From an uncultured Clostridia bacterium (GTDB taxonomy: Bacteria; Bacillota; Clostridia; Peptostreptococcales; Anaerovoracaceae), in the NCBI GenBank assembly GCA_934271235.1, contig CAKQQT010000019.1, positions 1-64,000 on the forward strand: a DNA stretch of 64,000 bases, read 5' to 3'. A model generated the notes under the pieces. That model was not told the origin of the DNA and made no database searches. It saw nothing but the letters and a program-made list of their open reading frames with translations. Shown here in pieces: positions 50,029-62,933 of this stretch; the stretch's first letter is position 1; each line of letters begins with the position of its first letter. The position numbers and the translations under genes were made by a program.

Positions 50029-51189
50029 TTAATGTAACCTGTTTTCACGTTTTTGTCTACTACTAATTTGCCAGACCGCTTCGGTCAGTTTTTCCATCTG
50101 CGCACGAGTCGTGAACGGTCCGACGCTGACACGTACGCCGCCGAGCTCCCAGGTCCCGATGGTCTTGTGCGCCAGTCCCGCGCAATGGTAGCCGCCGCGC
50201 ACGGCGATCCCGTACTGCGCGTTGAGGATCGCGGTCACTTCCTCCGCAGCGATCCCTTCGATATTAAAAAGCGTGATGCCGGTCTTTTGCGCGGCGTCCG
50301 GACCGTAACGGACGACGCCCGGCATATTATCCAGGCAGGCATCCAGATAAGCGATCAGACTTTCCTCATACTGCGCGATCACATCGACGCCGATCTTTTC
50401 CACAAATTCCGTGCTGCACCCCAGACCGATGATGCCCGGCGCGTTGATCGTTCCGGCTTCAAATCCCTCCGGAAATTCCCGCGGCTGCAAACGGCTCTTG
50501 GACTCAGTCCCGGTTCCTCCCTCCAGCAGCGGTTCGATCTTCACGCCGGGACGGACGTAAAGACCTCCGGTCCCTAAAGGTCCGAGCAGGCCTTTGTGTC
50601 CCGGGAACGCAAGCAGGTCGATATTCTGCCGGTTCACGTTCAGTTCCATACAGCCGGCGCCCTGCGCGCCGTCCACCATGAATAAGATCCCGCGCTTTTT
50701 CGCCAGGCAGCCGACTTCTGCCAGCGGCATCTTGCCGCCGGTCACATTGGAGGCGGCCGTCAGGATGATCAGCTTGGTATTCGGTCGGATCGTTTTTTCG
50801 ATGTCGGAAACCGTGATCAGACCTTGTCGGTCCGCGCGGATCACTGATTGGCAGACGCCCTTTTTTTCAAGGGTTTTCAGAGGCCTCAAGACGGAATTAT
50901 GCTCCATGCTGGTCGTGATCACATGATCGCCTGCGGACAGAACGCCTTTGATGCCCAGATTCAAGGCTTCCGTCGTGTTCTTGGTGAACACGATCTGTTC
51001 CGCTTTTTCGATCTGAAAAAAACGCGCGATCCTGCGTCTGGCGTGATAAACTTCTTCTCCCGTTTTCATCGACATCTGATGTCCGGAACGGCCGGGATTG
51101 CCGCAATACCGGAGGATACATTCTTCCATGGCCGCTGTCATGACGCGCGGCTTCGGATAGGATGTCGCTCCGTTATCAAGATATATCAT
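50029..51189 (-). CDS. Aminotransferase class V, cysteine desulfurase-like
   Basis: 386 residues. MIYLDNGATSYPKPRVM begins the fold; FPGHKGLLGP holds the pyridoxal-phosphate Lys, and GGYHCAGLAHKTIGT the catalytic-loop Cys. Such enzymes transfer sulfur from cysteine to iron-sulfur or selenium pathways. No scaffold gene (sufU, iscU) is near. A 67-bp gap separates it from the SanA-like gene upstream. Confidence 0.9.
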   Translation of the reverse strand: MIYLDNGATSYPKPRVMTAAMEECILRYCGNPGRSGHQMSMKTGEEVYHARRRIARFFQIEKAEQIVFTKNTTEALNLGIKGVLSAGDHVITTSMEHNSVLRPLKTLEKKGVCQSVIRADRQGLITVSDIEKTIRPNTKLIILTAASNVTGGKMPLAEVGCLAKKRGILFMVDGAQGAGCMELNVNRQNIDLLAFPGHKGLLGPLGTGGLYVRPGVKIEPLLEGGTGTESKSRLQPREFPEGFEAGTINAPGIIGLGCSTEFVEKIGVDVIAQYEESLIAYLDACLDNMPGVVRYGPDAAQKTGITLFNIEGIAAEEVTAILNAQYGIAVRGGYHCAGLAHKTIGTWELGGVRVSVGPFTTRAQMEKLTEAVWQISSRQKRENRLH

Positions 51190-51257
51190 AGGATCTCCTC
51201 ACTGCATCATACCAAAAATAGAGGACATTGCTGCCCTCTATATTGTATGCGCGCTTC

Positions 51258-51974
51258 CTATTCTCCGTGACTGGAAATCCCGCTGCCGCTGATCGGGATC
51301 GCCTCACCGCCGTACTGCGCTTTTCCATGCAGCAGCGCCTTGGCAAAATCTTTGTTCCTTGCCAGGATCTCTCTTGCTTCCCGATAGGTCTGCCCGAAAT
51401 ATTTCTGCTGCTCGGACGCGACGCCGACAGCGGAGATCCCCAGTCTTTTCGCGATATACAGCGCTCGGTATTCATGATACTGCTGGGTTACGATGATGAT
51501 GCGCTCCGCTTTAAAAATATCCGCGGTGCGATAAACCGAATCATACGTCGAAAATCCGGCGTGATCACAAAAGATATCGGCTTTCGGGATCCCTGCGTTC
51601 ATCGTATATTGGAGCATGACGTGGATCTCGTTATGCTCTTCCTGTCCGTTATCGCCGCTCAACAGGATCTTAGGCACCACGCCCGCCCGGTACAAGGCGA
51701 TCCCCGTATCTAATCGGTCTTTGAGCATCGGACTCGGTGTCTCCGCGTCTTCGATCCCGCAGCCCAGCACCAGTGCGCAGTCCGCGTCAAATTCCTTGAG
51801 TTTTTGTTTGCCGAGCGTACTGATCTCATTGTCGTCTTGCATCAGATACAGGATCTCGTCTTCGGTGCTGCTTTTGACGCGGCTGTTGATAAAAAATACC
51901 AGCATCGCGCCGATCATGGCAAGTGCGAGAACTGCGATCAGCAGGCGCAGAAAGAATCGTTTGATGGCTCTCAT
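51258..51974 (-). CDS. SanA/YdcF-like (DUF218) membrane protein
   Basis: 238 residues. One N-terminal membrane segment (FFLRLLIAVLALAMIGAMLV) is followed by the DUF218 core: CALVLGCGIEDAETPSPML, LSGDNGQEEHNE, VTQQYHEYRALYIA. SanA-like proteins affect envelope permeability to large antibiotics. Its ATG overlaps the LysR stop by 4 bp. Confidence 0.88.
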   Translation of the reverse strand: MRAIKRFFLRLLIAVLALAMIGAMLVFFINSRVKSSTEDEILYLMQDDNEISTLGKQKLKEFDADCALVLGCGIEDAETPSPMLKDRLDTGIALYRAGVVPKILLSGDNGQEEHNEIHVMLQYTMNAGIPKADIFCDHAGFSTYDSVYRTADIFKAERIIIVTQQYHEYRALYIAKRLGISAVGVASEQQKYFGQTYREAREILARNKDFAKALLHGKAQYGGEAIPISGSGISSHGE

Positions 51975-52849
51975 GGCTGTTTCCTCCTATTTTCAAAATA
52001 AGCGATACTGAAGCGGAAAAAATCTTCCGCGGCTTTTGATATCCGCCGCTTTGGGTTTTGCGTTACCGTCACGATACGGCTTGCTTTCGGCTTTATGAGA
52101 TGGAGCAGATGGATCTCGCTCTCGTCTGCCTCTCCCCAGGAAAACTGCGGCCAAAAGGCAACGCCCATTCCCGCAGCCAAAAGATCTTTCAGTGACTGTG
52201 GGTTGTCGCTTTCCAGACTGACACGCGGGCTGATGCCGCTCTCATCCCACATACGATTGCATAGATTGTGATACGGCATATTGACCGGAAATGTGAGAAA
52301 CGGTTCATCGCTTACTTCCTGCAGCGTGATCTCTTTTTTGTCCGCAAAGCGAGAAGCCGCAGGGACCGCCAGATAGATCTCTTCTTCCATCAGTTTCTGT
52401 GTTCCGGCCGCGAGACGGACCGTACCCTGACCGGCTACCGCGGAGATCCGCAGATCCCAGTCCAGCGAATCGGCATTGCGATCCATCTTAAAATTGCTCT
52501 CCGGATGCTCAGCCTTATAATCGATCATCAATCGGGTCGCGATGCGCGAAGCCACCAAAACGTTCAAGGAGATGGTCTGCGCCTCTTCTGCCGCGATCGC
52601 CTGCAAGGTTTCCGGCATGGCAGAAAGCCTCGCCAGCATCGGCTCCGCGGTCCGCAAAAGTTCCCTGCCTGCGTCATTCAGGCGGATGCGTTTGCCGACG
52701 CGATCAAAGAGCCTTACACCCATTTCCTCTTCCAGCCGCTTGACGGATTGGCTCAGAGCGGGCTGCGCGATATGCAGCAGTTCGGCGGCTCGTGTCATGT
52801 TCTGTTCTTTGGCTGTGACTACGAAATATCGCAGTTGTAAAAGTTCCAT
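51971..52849 (-). CDS. LysR family transcriptional regulator
   Basis: 292 residues. The winged helix MELLQLRYFVVTAKEQNMT, then LLHIAQPALSQSVKRLEEEM and RLFDRVGKRIRL, is followed by a two-lobed effector domain. The ATG at 52849 follows GAGAGGC. Divergent from a small membrane protein gene (53006) and coupled to the SanA-like gene, either of which may be its target. Confidence 0.93.
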   Translation of the reverse strand: MELLQLRYFVVTAKEQNMTRAAELLHIAQPALSQSVKRLEEEMGVRLFDRVGKRIRLNDAGRELLRTAEPMLARLSAMPETLQAIAAEEAQTISLNVLVASRIATRLMIDYKAEHPESNFKMDRNADSLDWDLRISAVAGQGTVRLAAGTQKLMEEEIYLAVPAASRFADKKEITLQEVSDEPFLTFPVNMPYHNLCNRMWDESGISPRVSLESDNPQSLKDLLAAGMGVAFWPQFSWGEADESEIHLLHLIKPKASRIVTVTQNPKRRISKAAEDFFRFSIAYFENRRKQP

Positions 52850-53005
52850 TTTGCCTCTCAAACTCCGGCCTGCCGGGCCGGCTTTTATATAACCTCATCA
52901 TTATAAACTTATCTTGTATTATATATTTTACATTATCATATTTTTGTAGTATTGTCTATATCGTAATCAAACGATTCCGTCGATTTAAATTTGGAGGTAA
53001 ATAAA

Positions 53006-53422
53006 ATGACAGCATTATGTGAAGGACTTATGTTAGGGTGCTTTGGTCTGTCCTGGCCGATCAACGTTGCAAAATCTCTGCGTTCCCGGTCCGCAAAAGG
53101 CAAAAGCATCTTCTTTGAGATCGTGATCATCGCCGGTTATCTTTGCGGCATCTGCGGAAAATTCTACGCAGGCAATTTTAATTTTGTGCTTGCGCTTTAT
53201 TTCATAAATTTATTCGTTGTTTCCATCGACTTAGCGCTGACGATCCGCAACAAACGTCTGGATCTCTCCCTTGAAAGATCCGAAACCGATCCGGAAGCTC
53301 CGATCGCCGACATCCATACAATGCAGGCCGCGATCACGGAAGAACCGGAAGATCTCAACACGATCTCCGACTGCGCGTTCATTCCGGTGCTGGCCAAAGA
53401 GAGTCTCCGTCAGCTCCGCTGA
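53006..53422 (+). CDS. Small PQ-loop-like membrane protein
   Basis: 138 residues, three hydrophobic segments in the first 75 residues with a motif GLSWPINVAKSL that resembles a PQ-loop (SemiSWEET) repeat, then a soluble tail of about 60 residues rich in acidic residues. The ATG at 53006 follows GGAGG. It is divergent from the LysR gene, so it is a likely target, but the transported substrate is unknown. A strong terminator follows. Confidence 0.72.
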   Translation: MTALCEGLMLGCFGLSWPINVAKSLRSRSAKGKSIFFEIVIIAGYLCGICGKFYAGNFNFVLALYFINLFVVSIDLALTIRNKRLDLSLERSETDPEAPIADIHTMQAAITEEPEDLNTISDCAFIPVLAKESLRQLR

Positions 53423-53458
53423 CGCTTTACAAATTTTAACTTCGTCCATTTCTTATGA

Positions 53459-53513
53459 TAAAACAGAGCACCGCCTGCTGTGTCATTTTACAGCGTTTGG
53501 TGCTCTGTTTTTT
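53459..53513. terminator. Bidirectional terminator
   Basis: Stem AAACAGAGCACC / GGTGCTCTGTTT with a 26-nt loop, T run on each strand side. Placed between the PQ-loop-like gene and trpS, which converge. Confidence 0.88.
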
Positions 53514-53534
53514 ATCTCCAAGTTGATCCCGTTT

Positions 53535-55356
<1,822 letters not shown>

Positions 55357-55360
<4 letters not shown>

Positions 55361-55764
55361 TTCTTCTTTTTTACCATCTTAATGGTCTTTTTGCCTTCCG
55401 GATTTTCGATCAGTTCTGCGCTCGTCATCAAGGTCCGAATGACGAAAACACCGATGTCGCCTTCATTCGGACAGTCCATGCATTTCATGGTCACGAAGCT
55501 TTTATTAAAGTCTTTTTTGCCGGTATCGGTAATGGAGATCGTCAGACTTTCCTCATCGATCGTACATTCCAATGTATATTCTCCGGCTACCCCGTCTTTG
55601 CCGTGGCAGCAGATCGCCTTGCAGGCTTCCTGTACGGATGTTTTGATATCTTCGATCTCTTCAAAGTTGAATCCGGCAGTATCTGCGATCGATCCCAGCG
55701 CCAATCTGACCATCGTCAGATATTCCGGCTTGCCCGGGATGATAAATTTAATAGTATCCGCCAT
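55357..55764 (-). CDS. RsbW/SpoIIAB-like anti-sigma factor, altered N-box
   Basis: 135 residues of the histidine-kinase-type ATPase fold. The N-box reads EACKAICCHG, in which the Asn that holds the ATP magnesium is replaced by Ala; the catalytic-type Glu remains. The G1 box is DTGKKD rather than DxGxGF; the later GDIGVFVIRTLM is normal. It should hold the coupled sigma factor inactive, but its kinase activity towards an anti-anti-sigma factor is doubtful. The gene lies 51 bp after gyrA. Confidence 0.85.
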
Positions 55765-55815
55765 TTTGTATGACCTCCCTTTTGTGTCATGTCCTGCGTC
55801 ATCTGCAGGAAAGGA

Positions 55816-58326
55816 TCAGAGTTTCATCTTCTGCTGATCATCACCTGCGCCGCTGTTTTTTTCAGCTTCTTTCTTCGCGTCATCTCCGGTGATCTCTTCT
55901 TCTTTGATGACTTTTGCCAATGCGATGATATTCGCGTCTTCGCCGACATTCATGATCTTGACGCCCTGGGTCGCGCGGCCGAGCTTGGAGATCTCCTTGG
56001 CTGCCATGCGGATGATGATGCCGTCGGAATTGATCAGCAGGATATCGTCATCGTCGTCGACTGCCATCGCGCCGACCAACTCGCCGGTCTTCTTGAATTT
56101 TGCCTTATCGTAAGTCAAAAGACCTTTGCCGCCTCTGACTTGGATCTTATAATCTTCGACTTTGGTCCGTTTCCCGAAACCTTTTTTGGTAACGACCAGC
56201 AGTTCCTGGCCCGGTTCAACCAGTTCCATGGCCACAACTTCATCGTCTGCCTCCAGTTTGATGGCTCTTACGCCGCCGGCGATCCTGCCCATCGGACGTA
56301 CATCGTCTTCGGAGAAGCAGATGCACTTGCCCTGCTTGGTGACAATGATGACGTTGTTGGTACCTGAGGTCTGCTTGATGCCGATCAGCTCGTCGCCATC
56401 CTTGAGGTTCATGGCGATCAGGCCGGTCTTGCGGTTGGTATCAAACTGCGAAAGCGCAGTCTTTTTGATCGTGCCCTGCTTGGTGACCGCGATCAGATAT
56501 TTGTCCTCCGCGAATTCCTGGATCGGAATGACGGCAGTGATGCGTTCCCGCTGCATCAGGTTCAGGAAGTTGACCGCAGGCGTACCTTTGGCAGTCCTGG
56601 TCGCCTCCGGAATTTCGTATGCTTTGATCTTATGCGCCTTGCCGGTATTGGTGAAGAACATCAGATAATCATGCGTGGATGTCATGATCATGTTCTTGAC
56701 AAAGTCGTTCTCACGGGTCGTGATGCCGGTGACGCCTTTGCCGCCGCGTTTCTGCGACTTATAGGTATCGACCGGAACACGCTTGATGTAGCCGAGGTGC
56801 GTGAGCGTAATGCAGACATTCTCTTCTTCGATCAGATCTTCTTCATCGATCTCACTCTCCGCGCGCTTGATCTTAGTCCTGCGCTTGTCGCCCCATTTTT
56901 CCTTGATCTCGGTCAGTTCATCCTTGACGACGCCCATCAGCTTATGTTCGTCGGCGAGCAGTTCATTGTAATAAGCGATCTTCTTTAAAAGTTCCTGATA
57001 TTCGTTCTCTATCTTCTCTTTTTCCAGACCTTGCAGTCTTCTCAGCTGCATGTCGAGGATCGCCTGCGCCTGGATCTCGGATAAACCGAAGCGGTCCATC
57101 AGTTTTTCCTTGGCGTCGTTATAGCTGTTTCGGATAATATGGATGATCTCGTCGATATTGTCGAGCGCGATGCGGTAACCCTCTAAGATGTGGGCTCTGG
57201 CTTCGGCTTTCTTTTTATCGAAGATGGTCCTTCTGGTGACGACTTCCTTCTGATGCTTGAGGTATTCGTCGAGGATCTCACGCAGGTTGAGGATGCGCGG
57301 TTTGCCGTTTACGATCGCCAGCATGATCATAGAGATCGTTTCCTGCATCTGCGTGTGTTTATATAAGCGGTTTAAAATGATGTTCGCGTTGGCGTCTTTT
57401 TTGAGTTCGATGACGATCCGCATCCCTTTCCGGTTGGATTCATCGCGGATATCGGAAATGCCTTCGAGCCTCTTTTCTTTGATCATGTCGACCATCTTTT
57501 CGATCAGCCGCGCCTTGTTGACCTGATAAGGGATCTCGGTGACGACGATCTGCTGTCTTCCTTTGGTCGTTTCTTCGATCTCGGATACGGCACGTACGAT
57601 GACCTTGCCCTGTCCGGTGCGATAAGCCTCTTTGGCAGCGTTCTTGCCCATGATGACGGCGCCGGTCGGAAAATCCGGACCTTTAACGATATTGGTCAGG
57701 TCGTCGATGGTGCAGTCCGGATCGTCGATGATCTTAATGGCTGCGTCGATGGTCTCCGCAAGATTATGCGGCGGGATCGAAGTCGCCATACCGACGGCGA
57801 TACCGTTTGAGCCGTTGACCAGAAGATTCGGGAATCTGGATGGCAGTACCACCGGTTCTTTTTCTTCACCGTCGAAGTTCGGTTCGAAATCAACGGTTTC
57901 TTTGTCGATATCACGCAGCATCTGCAGCGCCAGCGGCGTCATTCTCGCCTCGGTGTAACGCATGGCCGCAGCGCCGTCGCCGTCGACGGAACCGAAATTG
58001 CCGTGGCCGTCTACCAACGCGTGGCGGATGTTCCAAGGCTGTGCCAGTCTGACCATCGCGTCGTAAATGGAGGAGTCGCCGTGCGGGTGATATTTACCCA
58101 TGACTTCTCCGACGATACGCGCGGATTTTTTGTGCGGTTTATCCGGAGTCACGCCCAGCTCGCTCATGCCGTAAAGGATCCTTCTGTGTACCGGTTTCAG
58201 GCCGTCGCGCACATCCGGAAGGGCACGGCTGACGATAACGCTCATCGCGTAGTCGATATAGGATTGCTTCATTTCGTCATGGATCTCATGCTGAAGCATT
58301 TTTTGATCTTCTAATAAAGTTGTCAT
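55816..58326 (-). CDS. gyrA: DNA gyrase subunit A
   Basis: 836 residues. [17 protein letters not shown] (quinolone-determining region, near residue 77), the catalytic Tyr in MRYTEARM (near 120), the GyrA box QKRGGKG (near 538) and C-terminal wings are visible. With GyrB it introduces negative supercoils. Ser at the usual quinolone-resistance position is kept, so no resistance mutation is suggested there. It follows gyrB by 18 bp. Confidence 0.97.
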   Translation of the reverse strand: MTTLLEDQKMLQHEIHDEMKQSYIDYAMSVIVSRALPDVRDGLKPVHRRILYGMSELGVTPDKPHKKSARIVGEVMGKYHPHGDSSIYDAMVRLAQPWNIRHALVDGHGNFGSVDGDGAAAMRYTEARMTPLALQMLRDIDKETVDFEPNFDGEEKEPVVLPSRFPNLLVNGSNGIAVGMATSIPPHNLAETIDAAIKIIDDPDCTIDDLTNIVKGPDFPTGAVIMGKNAAKEAYRTGQGKVIVRAVSEIEETTKGRQQIVVTEIPYQVNKARLIEKMVDMIKEKRLEGISDIRDESNRKGMRIVIELKKDANANIILNRLYKHTQMQETISMIMLAIVNGKPRILNLREILDEYLKHQKEVVTRRTIFDKKKAEARAHILEGYRIALDNIDEIIHIIRNSYNDAKEKLMDRFGLSEIQAQAILDMQLRRLQGLEKEKIENEYQELLKKIAYYNELLADEHKLMGVVKDELTEIKEKWGDKRRTKIKRAESEIDEEDLIEEENVCITLTHLGYIKRVPVDTYKSQKRGGKGVTGITTRENDFVKNMIMTSTHDYLMFFTNTGKAHKIKAYEIPEATRTAKGTPAVNFLNLMQRERITAVIPIQEFAEDKYLIAVTKQGTIKKTALSQFDTNRKTGLIAMNLKDGDELIGIKQTSGTNNVIIVTKQGKCICFSEDDVRPMGRIAGGVRAIKLEADDEVVAMELVEPGQELLVVTKKGFGKRTKVEDYKIQVRGGKGLLTYDKAKFKKTGELVGAMAVDDDDDILLINSDGIIIRMAAKEISKLGRATQGVKIMNVGEDANIIALAKVIKEEEITGDDAKKEAEKNSGAGDDQQKMKL

Positions 58327-58344
58327 AATGTCGCCCTCCTTTCT

Positions 58345-60369
<2,025 letters not shown>

Positions 60370-60507
60370 TTATGGTCTTATTTCAATAAAAAATAAGGAT
60401 TTTAAGAAGTTTTGGAGGTTTTTTGTGATTTTTCTCTAAAACTCGCTGAAATCCTTTATTTTTAGCCTTTTATTTATTTTTTAATATTTTATATATGTCA
60501 ACAAACC

Positions 60508-61605
60508 TTATTTCTTTTGGATCACGCCGCTCTGCACCTGAAAGATGCTGCAGGACGGAAATTTTTGAAGGAGTACATCCGGAAGTTCGGTCGTGGTGAT
60601 GAACAGCTGCACGCCCGCCAGCGATCTGACCAAAAATTCCTGCCGCTCCAGATCCAGCTCACTCATCACATCATCCAGGAGCAGGATCGGATCTTCGCCG
60701 GTTTCTTCTTTGATGATGCTGATCTCCGCCAGCTTGAGAGAAAGAGCGGTCGTCCTCTGCTGTCCCTGCGATCCGAAATTTCTGACATTGATCTCGTTGA
60801 TAAAGAATTCCAGATCGTCTTTATGCGGCCCTTTTGTCGTTGTCCGCTGCCGGATATCTTGATCAAAAGACTTTTTCAAAATCTCATAGAACAGACTCTC
60901 CTGTTCCTGAACATCCGCGCAAAGTTTCAGATTCGGCGCATAGCGCACTTTAAGGGATTCTTTCTGATTGGTGATCTTCTGATGGATCTCTGCGCTGATG
61001 CCGTCGATCTTTTGGATAAAAGCCTCACGCTGCAGCATCATGCGGCTGCCGTAAGCGGCAAGCTGCATATCCCAGATGTCCAGCACCGACGGTTCGATCA
61101 CCGTTTCTTTCAGATAAGCGTTGCGCTGCGCAAGGATCCGGTGATAACGGTTCAGGTTCTCATAGTAAAGCGGTTTGATCTGGCATAATTCGCGGTCGAT
61201 GAATTTTCTTCTTTTTTCCGGTTCCTCTTTGACGATCTTCAGATCCTCGGGAGAAAAAATGACCAGATAAACATGCTCCAAAAGTTCCGACGCTTTTTGG
61301 ATTTTCACGCCGTCGATCTTGGCTGCTTTTTTGGAATCTCTGCCGATCACAAGCTCGATCGAGCCGTCCAGATCTTCTCTTGAGGTCTCGACGTACACTT
61401 TCCCGTAATCCTGCCCGAAACGGATCAGTTCACTCAGGCGGTTGGTGCGAAAAGATTTTCCCATCGAGGTGAGATAGACGGCTTCCAAAAGATTCGTCTT
61501 GCCCTGCGCGTTTTTTCCTAATATTAAATTGACATGCGGATCAAAATCCAAAGAAAGATTTTCGTAATTCCGAAAATCTTTCAGTTCTATCTCTTTGATA
61601 TACAT
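60508..61605 (-). CDS. recF: Recombination/repair protein RecF
   Basis: 365 residues. Walker A is LGKNAQGKTNLLEA, the ABC signature region GSQGQQRTTALSLKLAE, and Walker B LLLDDVMSELD. It loads RecA at single-stranded gaps. It begins 26 bp after dnaN stop with no S4-domain gene between, unlike many Firmicutes. Confidence 0.96.
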   Translation of the reverse strand: MYIKEIELKDFRNYENLSLDFDPHVNLILGKNAQGKTNLLEAVYLTSMGKSFRTNRLSELIRFGQDYGKVYVETSREDLDGSIELVIGRDSKKAAKIDGVKIQKASELLEHVYLVIFSPEDLKIVKEEPEKRRKFIDRELCQIKPLYYENLNRYHRILAQRNAYLKETVIEPSVLDIWDMQLAAYGSRMMLQREAFIQKIDGISAEIHQKITNQKESLKVRYAPNLKLCADVQEQESLFYEILKKSFDQDIRQRTTTKGPHKDDLEFFINEINVRNFGSQGQQRTTALSLKLAEISIIKEETGEDPILLLDDVMSELDLERQEFLVRSLAGVQLFITTTELPDVLLQKFPSCSIFQVQSGVIQKK

Positions 61606-61631
61606 AAAAATCGTTATCAGTCAAAAAAATC

Positions 61632-62747
61632 TCAGCTGTTTGTGATGCGTACCGGAAGTACAAGGTATTCGTATGCCTGACCGGTCAGCGGCCGGATCAG
61701 ACAAGGGCTGATGGCGGTATTAAAGAGCATCGTGATCTGCTCGTCATCGATGGCTTTTAAGGCATCCGCAAGATACTTGGAGTTGAAGCCGATGACCAGA
61801 TCATCGCCCTCCTTGGAAACCATGACTTCTTCCTTTACGGTCCCTTCTTCGGATTTCGAAGTGATCTCCATGTTATGATCCTTGATGTCGAGCTTGATCA
61901 GATTGTTCTTGCCGACTTTGGCGAGCAGCGAAGCCCTCTCGATGCTGTTCATAAAATCGCTCTTATTGAGAACGACTCTGCATCGGCTTTCTTTTGGGAG
62001 GATATCTTCGTATCTGACAAATTCACCCTCCAAGAGCCGCAGGACGACCTTGGTATCTTCAAAGACAAAGGTTGCTTTTTTGCGATTGAGATGCAGGTTG
62101 ACGCCGGTTTCTTCCATTTCGGTCTCCGTGAGGATCTTGCTGATCTCGTTGAGGATCTTTGCCGGTATGATGATATTTTTGTCTTTCGCGTTGCGGATCT
62201 TTTCTCTGGCAACGGCCATGCGGAATCCATCCAGAGCGACCATATTCAAAGATTCTTCTTTCATTTCGATCAATACGCCGGTGATGACGCCGCGGGATTC
62301 GTCGATGCTTGCCGCGAAAGAGGTCTTTTTGATCATATCGTTGAGCAGATCTTTTTCGAAGATGATCTGATCGGTGATCTCTTCCTTGTCCTTGATGTTC
62401 GGAAATTCGTCTGCCGGGAAGCCGACGATATTGAATTCGGAGTTCGCGCACCGGATGAGAAGATTGTTGTTTTCTTCCGATACATGGATGACGCTGCTCG
62501 GAAGCTTGCGGATGATATCGCCGAACAATTTTGCCTGTACGACGACTTCTCCGGCTTCTGCTTCGTCAACTTCCAGTTTTTTTACGATGGTCAGGTCCAG
62601 ATCGGAGGCAGACATGGTAAGAATGCCGTCTTCGCTGACTTGCAGCAGGATCCCTTTGAGGATCGGAATGGTGGTTCTGTTTGTGACAGCTTTCGAGACG
62701 ATATTAAACGCTTTTGCCAATACTTGCTGGCTGCATGAAAATTTCAT
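61632..62747 (-). CDS. dnaN: DNA polymerase III sliding clamp (beta subunit)
   Basis: 371 residues. MKFSCSQQVLAKAFNIVSKA begins it, and the C-terminus ends LPVRITN. Three clamp domains fit the length. The ATG at 62747 follows GGAGGAAAAAA; an in-frame ATG 15 bp earlier overlaps that site. It rings DNA and tethers the polymerase. Confidence 0.96.
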   Translation of the reverse strand: MKFSCSQQVLAKAFNIVSKAVTNRTTIPILKGILLQVSEDGILTMSASDLDLTIVKKLEVDEAEAGEVVVQAKLFGDIIRKLPSSVIHVSEENNNLLIRCANSEFNIVGFPADEFPNIKDKEEITDQIIFEKDLLNDMIKKTSFAASIDESRGVITGVLIEMKEESLNMVALDGFRMAVAREKIRNAKDKNIIIPAKILNEISKILTETEMEETGVNLHLNRKKATFVFEDTKVVLRLLEGEFVRYEDILPKESRCRVVLNKSDFMNSIERASLLAKVGKNNLIKLDIKDHNMEITSKSEEGTVKEEVMVSKEGDDLVIGFNSKYLADALKAIDDEQITMLFNTAISPCLIRPLTGQAYEYLVLPVRITNS

Positions 62748-62769
62748 TTTTTTCCTCCGCATTCTTTTA

Positions 62770-62930
62770 TTGATTATATTTTTGGTAGTAATAGTAGTAG
62801 TAGGGGCTGTGGAATCTGTGGATAACTCCTGTACCCGTTGCAGGGACTCACAAAAAGATTGTTTGCAATTTGTGGATATCTCTTTCGAGTTATCCTTATT
62901 TTATGGATGATTCCGTGGATTATTTTTTCC
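62770..62930. other. oriC: Replication origin region with origin-unwinding element
   Basis: Between dnaA and dnaN lie two abutting DnaA boxes, TGTGGAATC (62808-62816, one mismatch) and TGTGGATAA (62817-62825, perfect), a GGGC block (62804-62807), then six DnaA-trios TAG-TAA-TAG-TAG-TAG-TAG (62803 down to 62786) and an A/T tract towards dnaN. More boxes or near-boxes follow at 62871-62879 and 62914-62921. This is the box-GC-trio-AT order known from B. subtilis as the basal unwinding system. Confidence 0.92.
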
Positions 62931-62933
62931 TTC

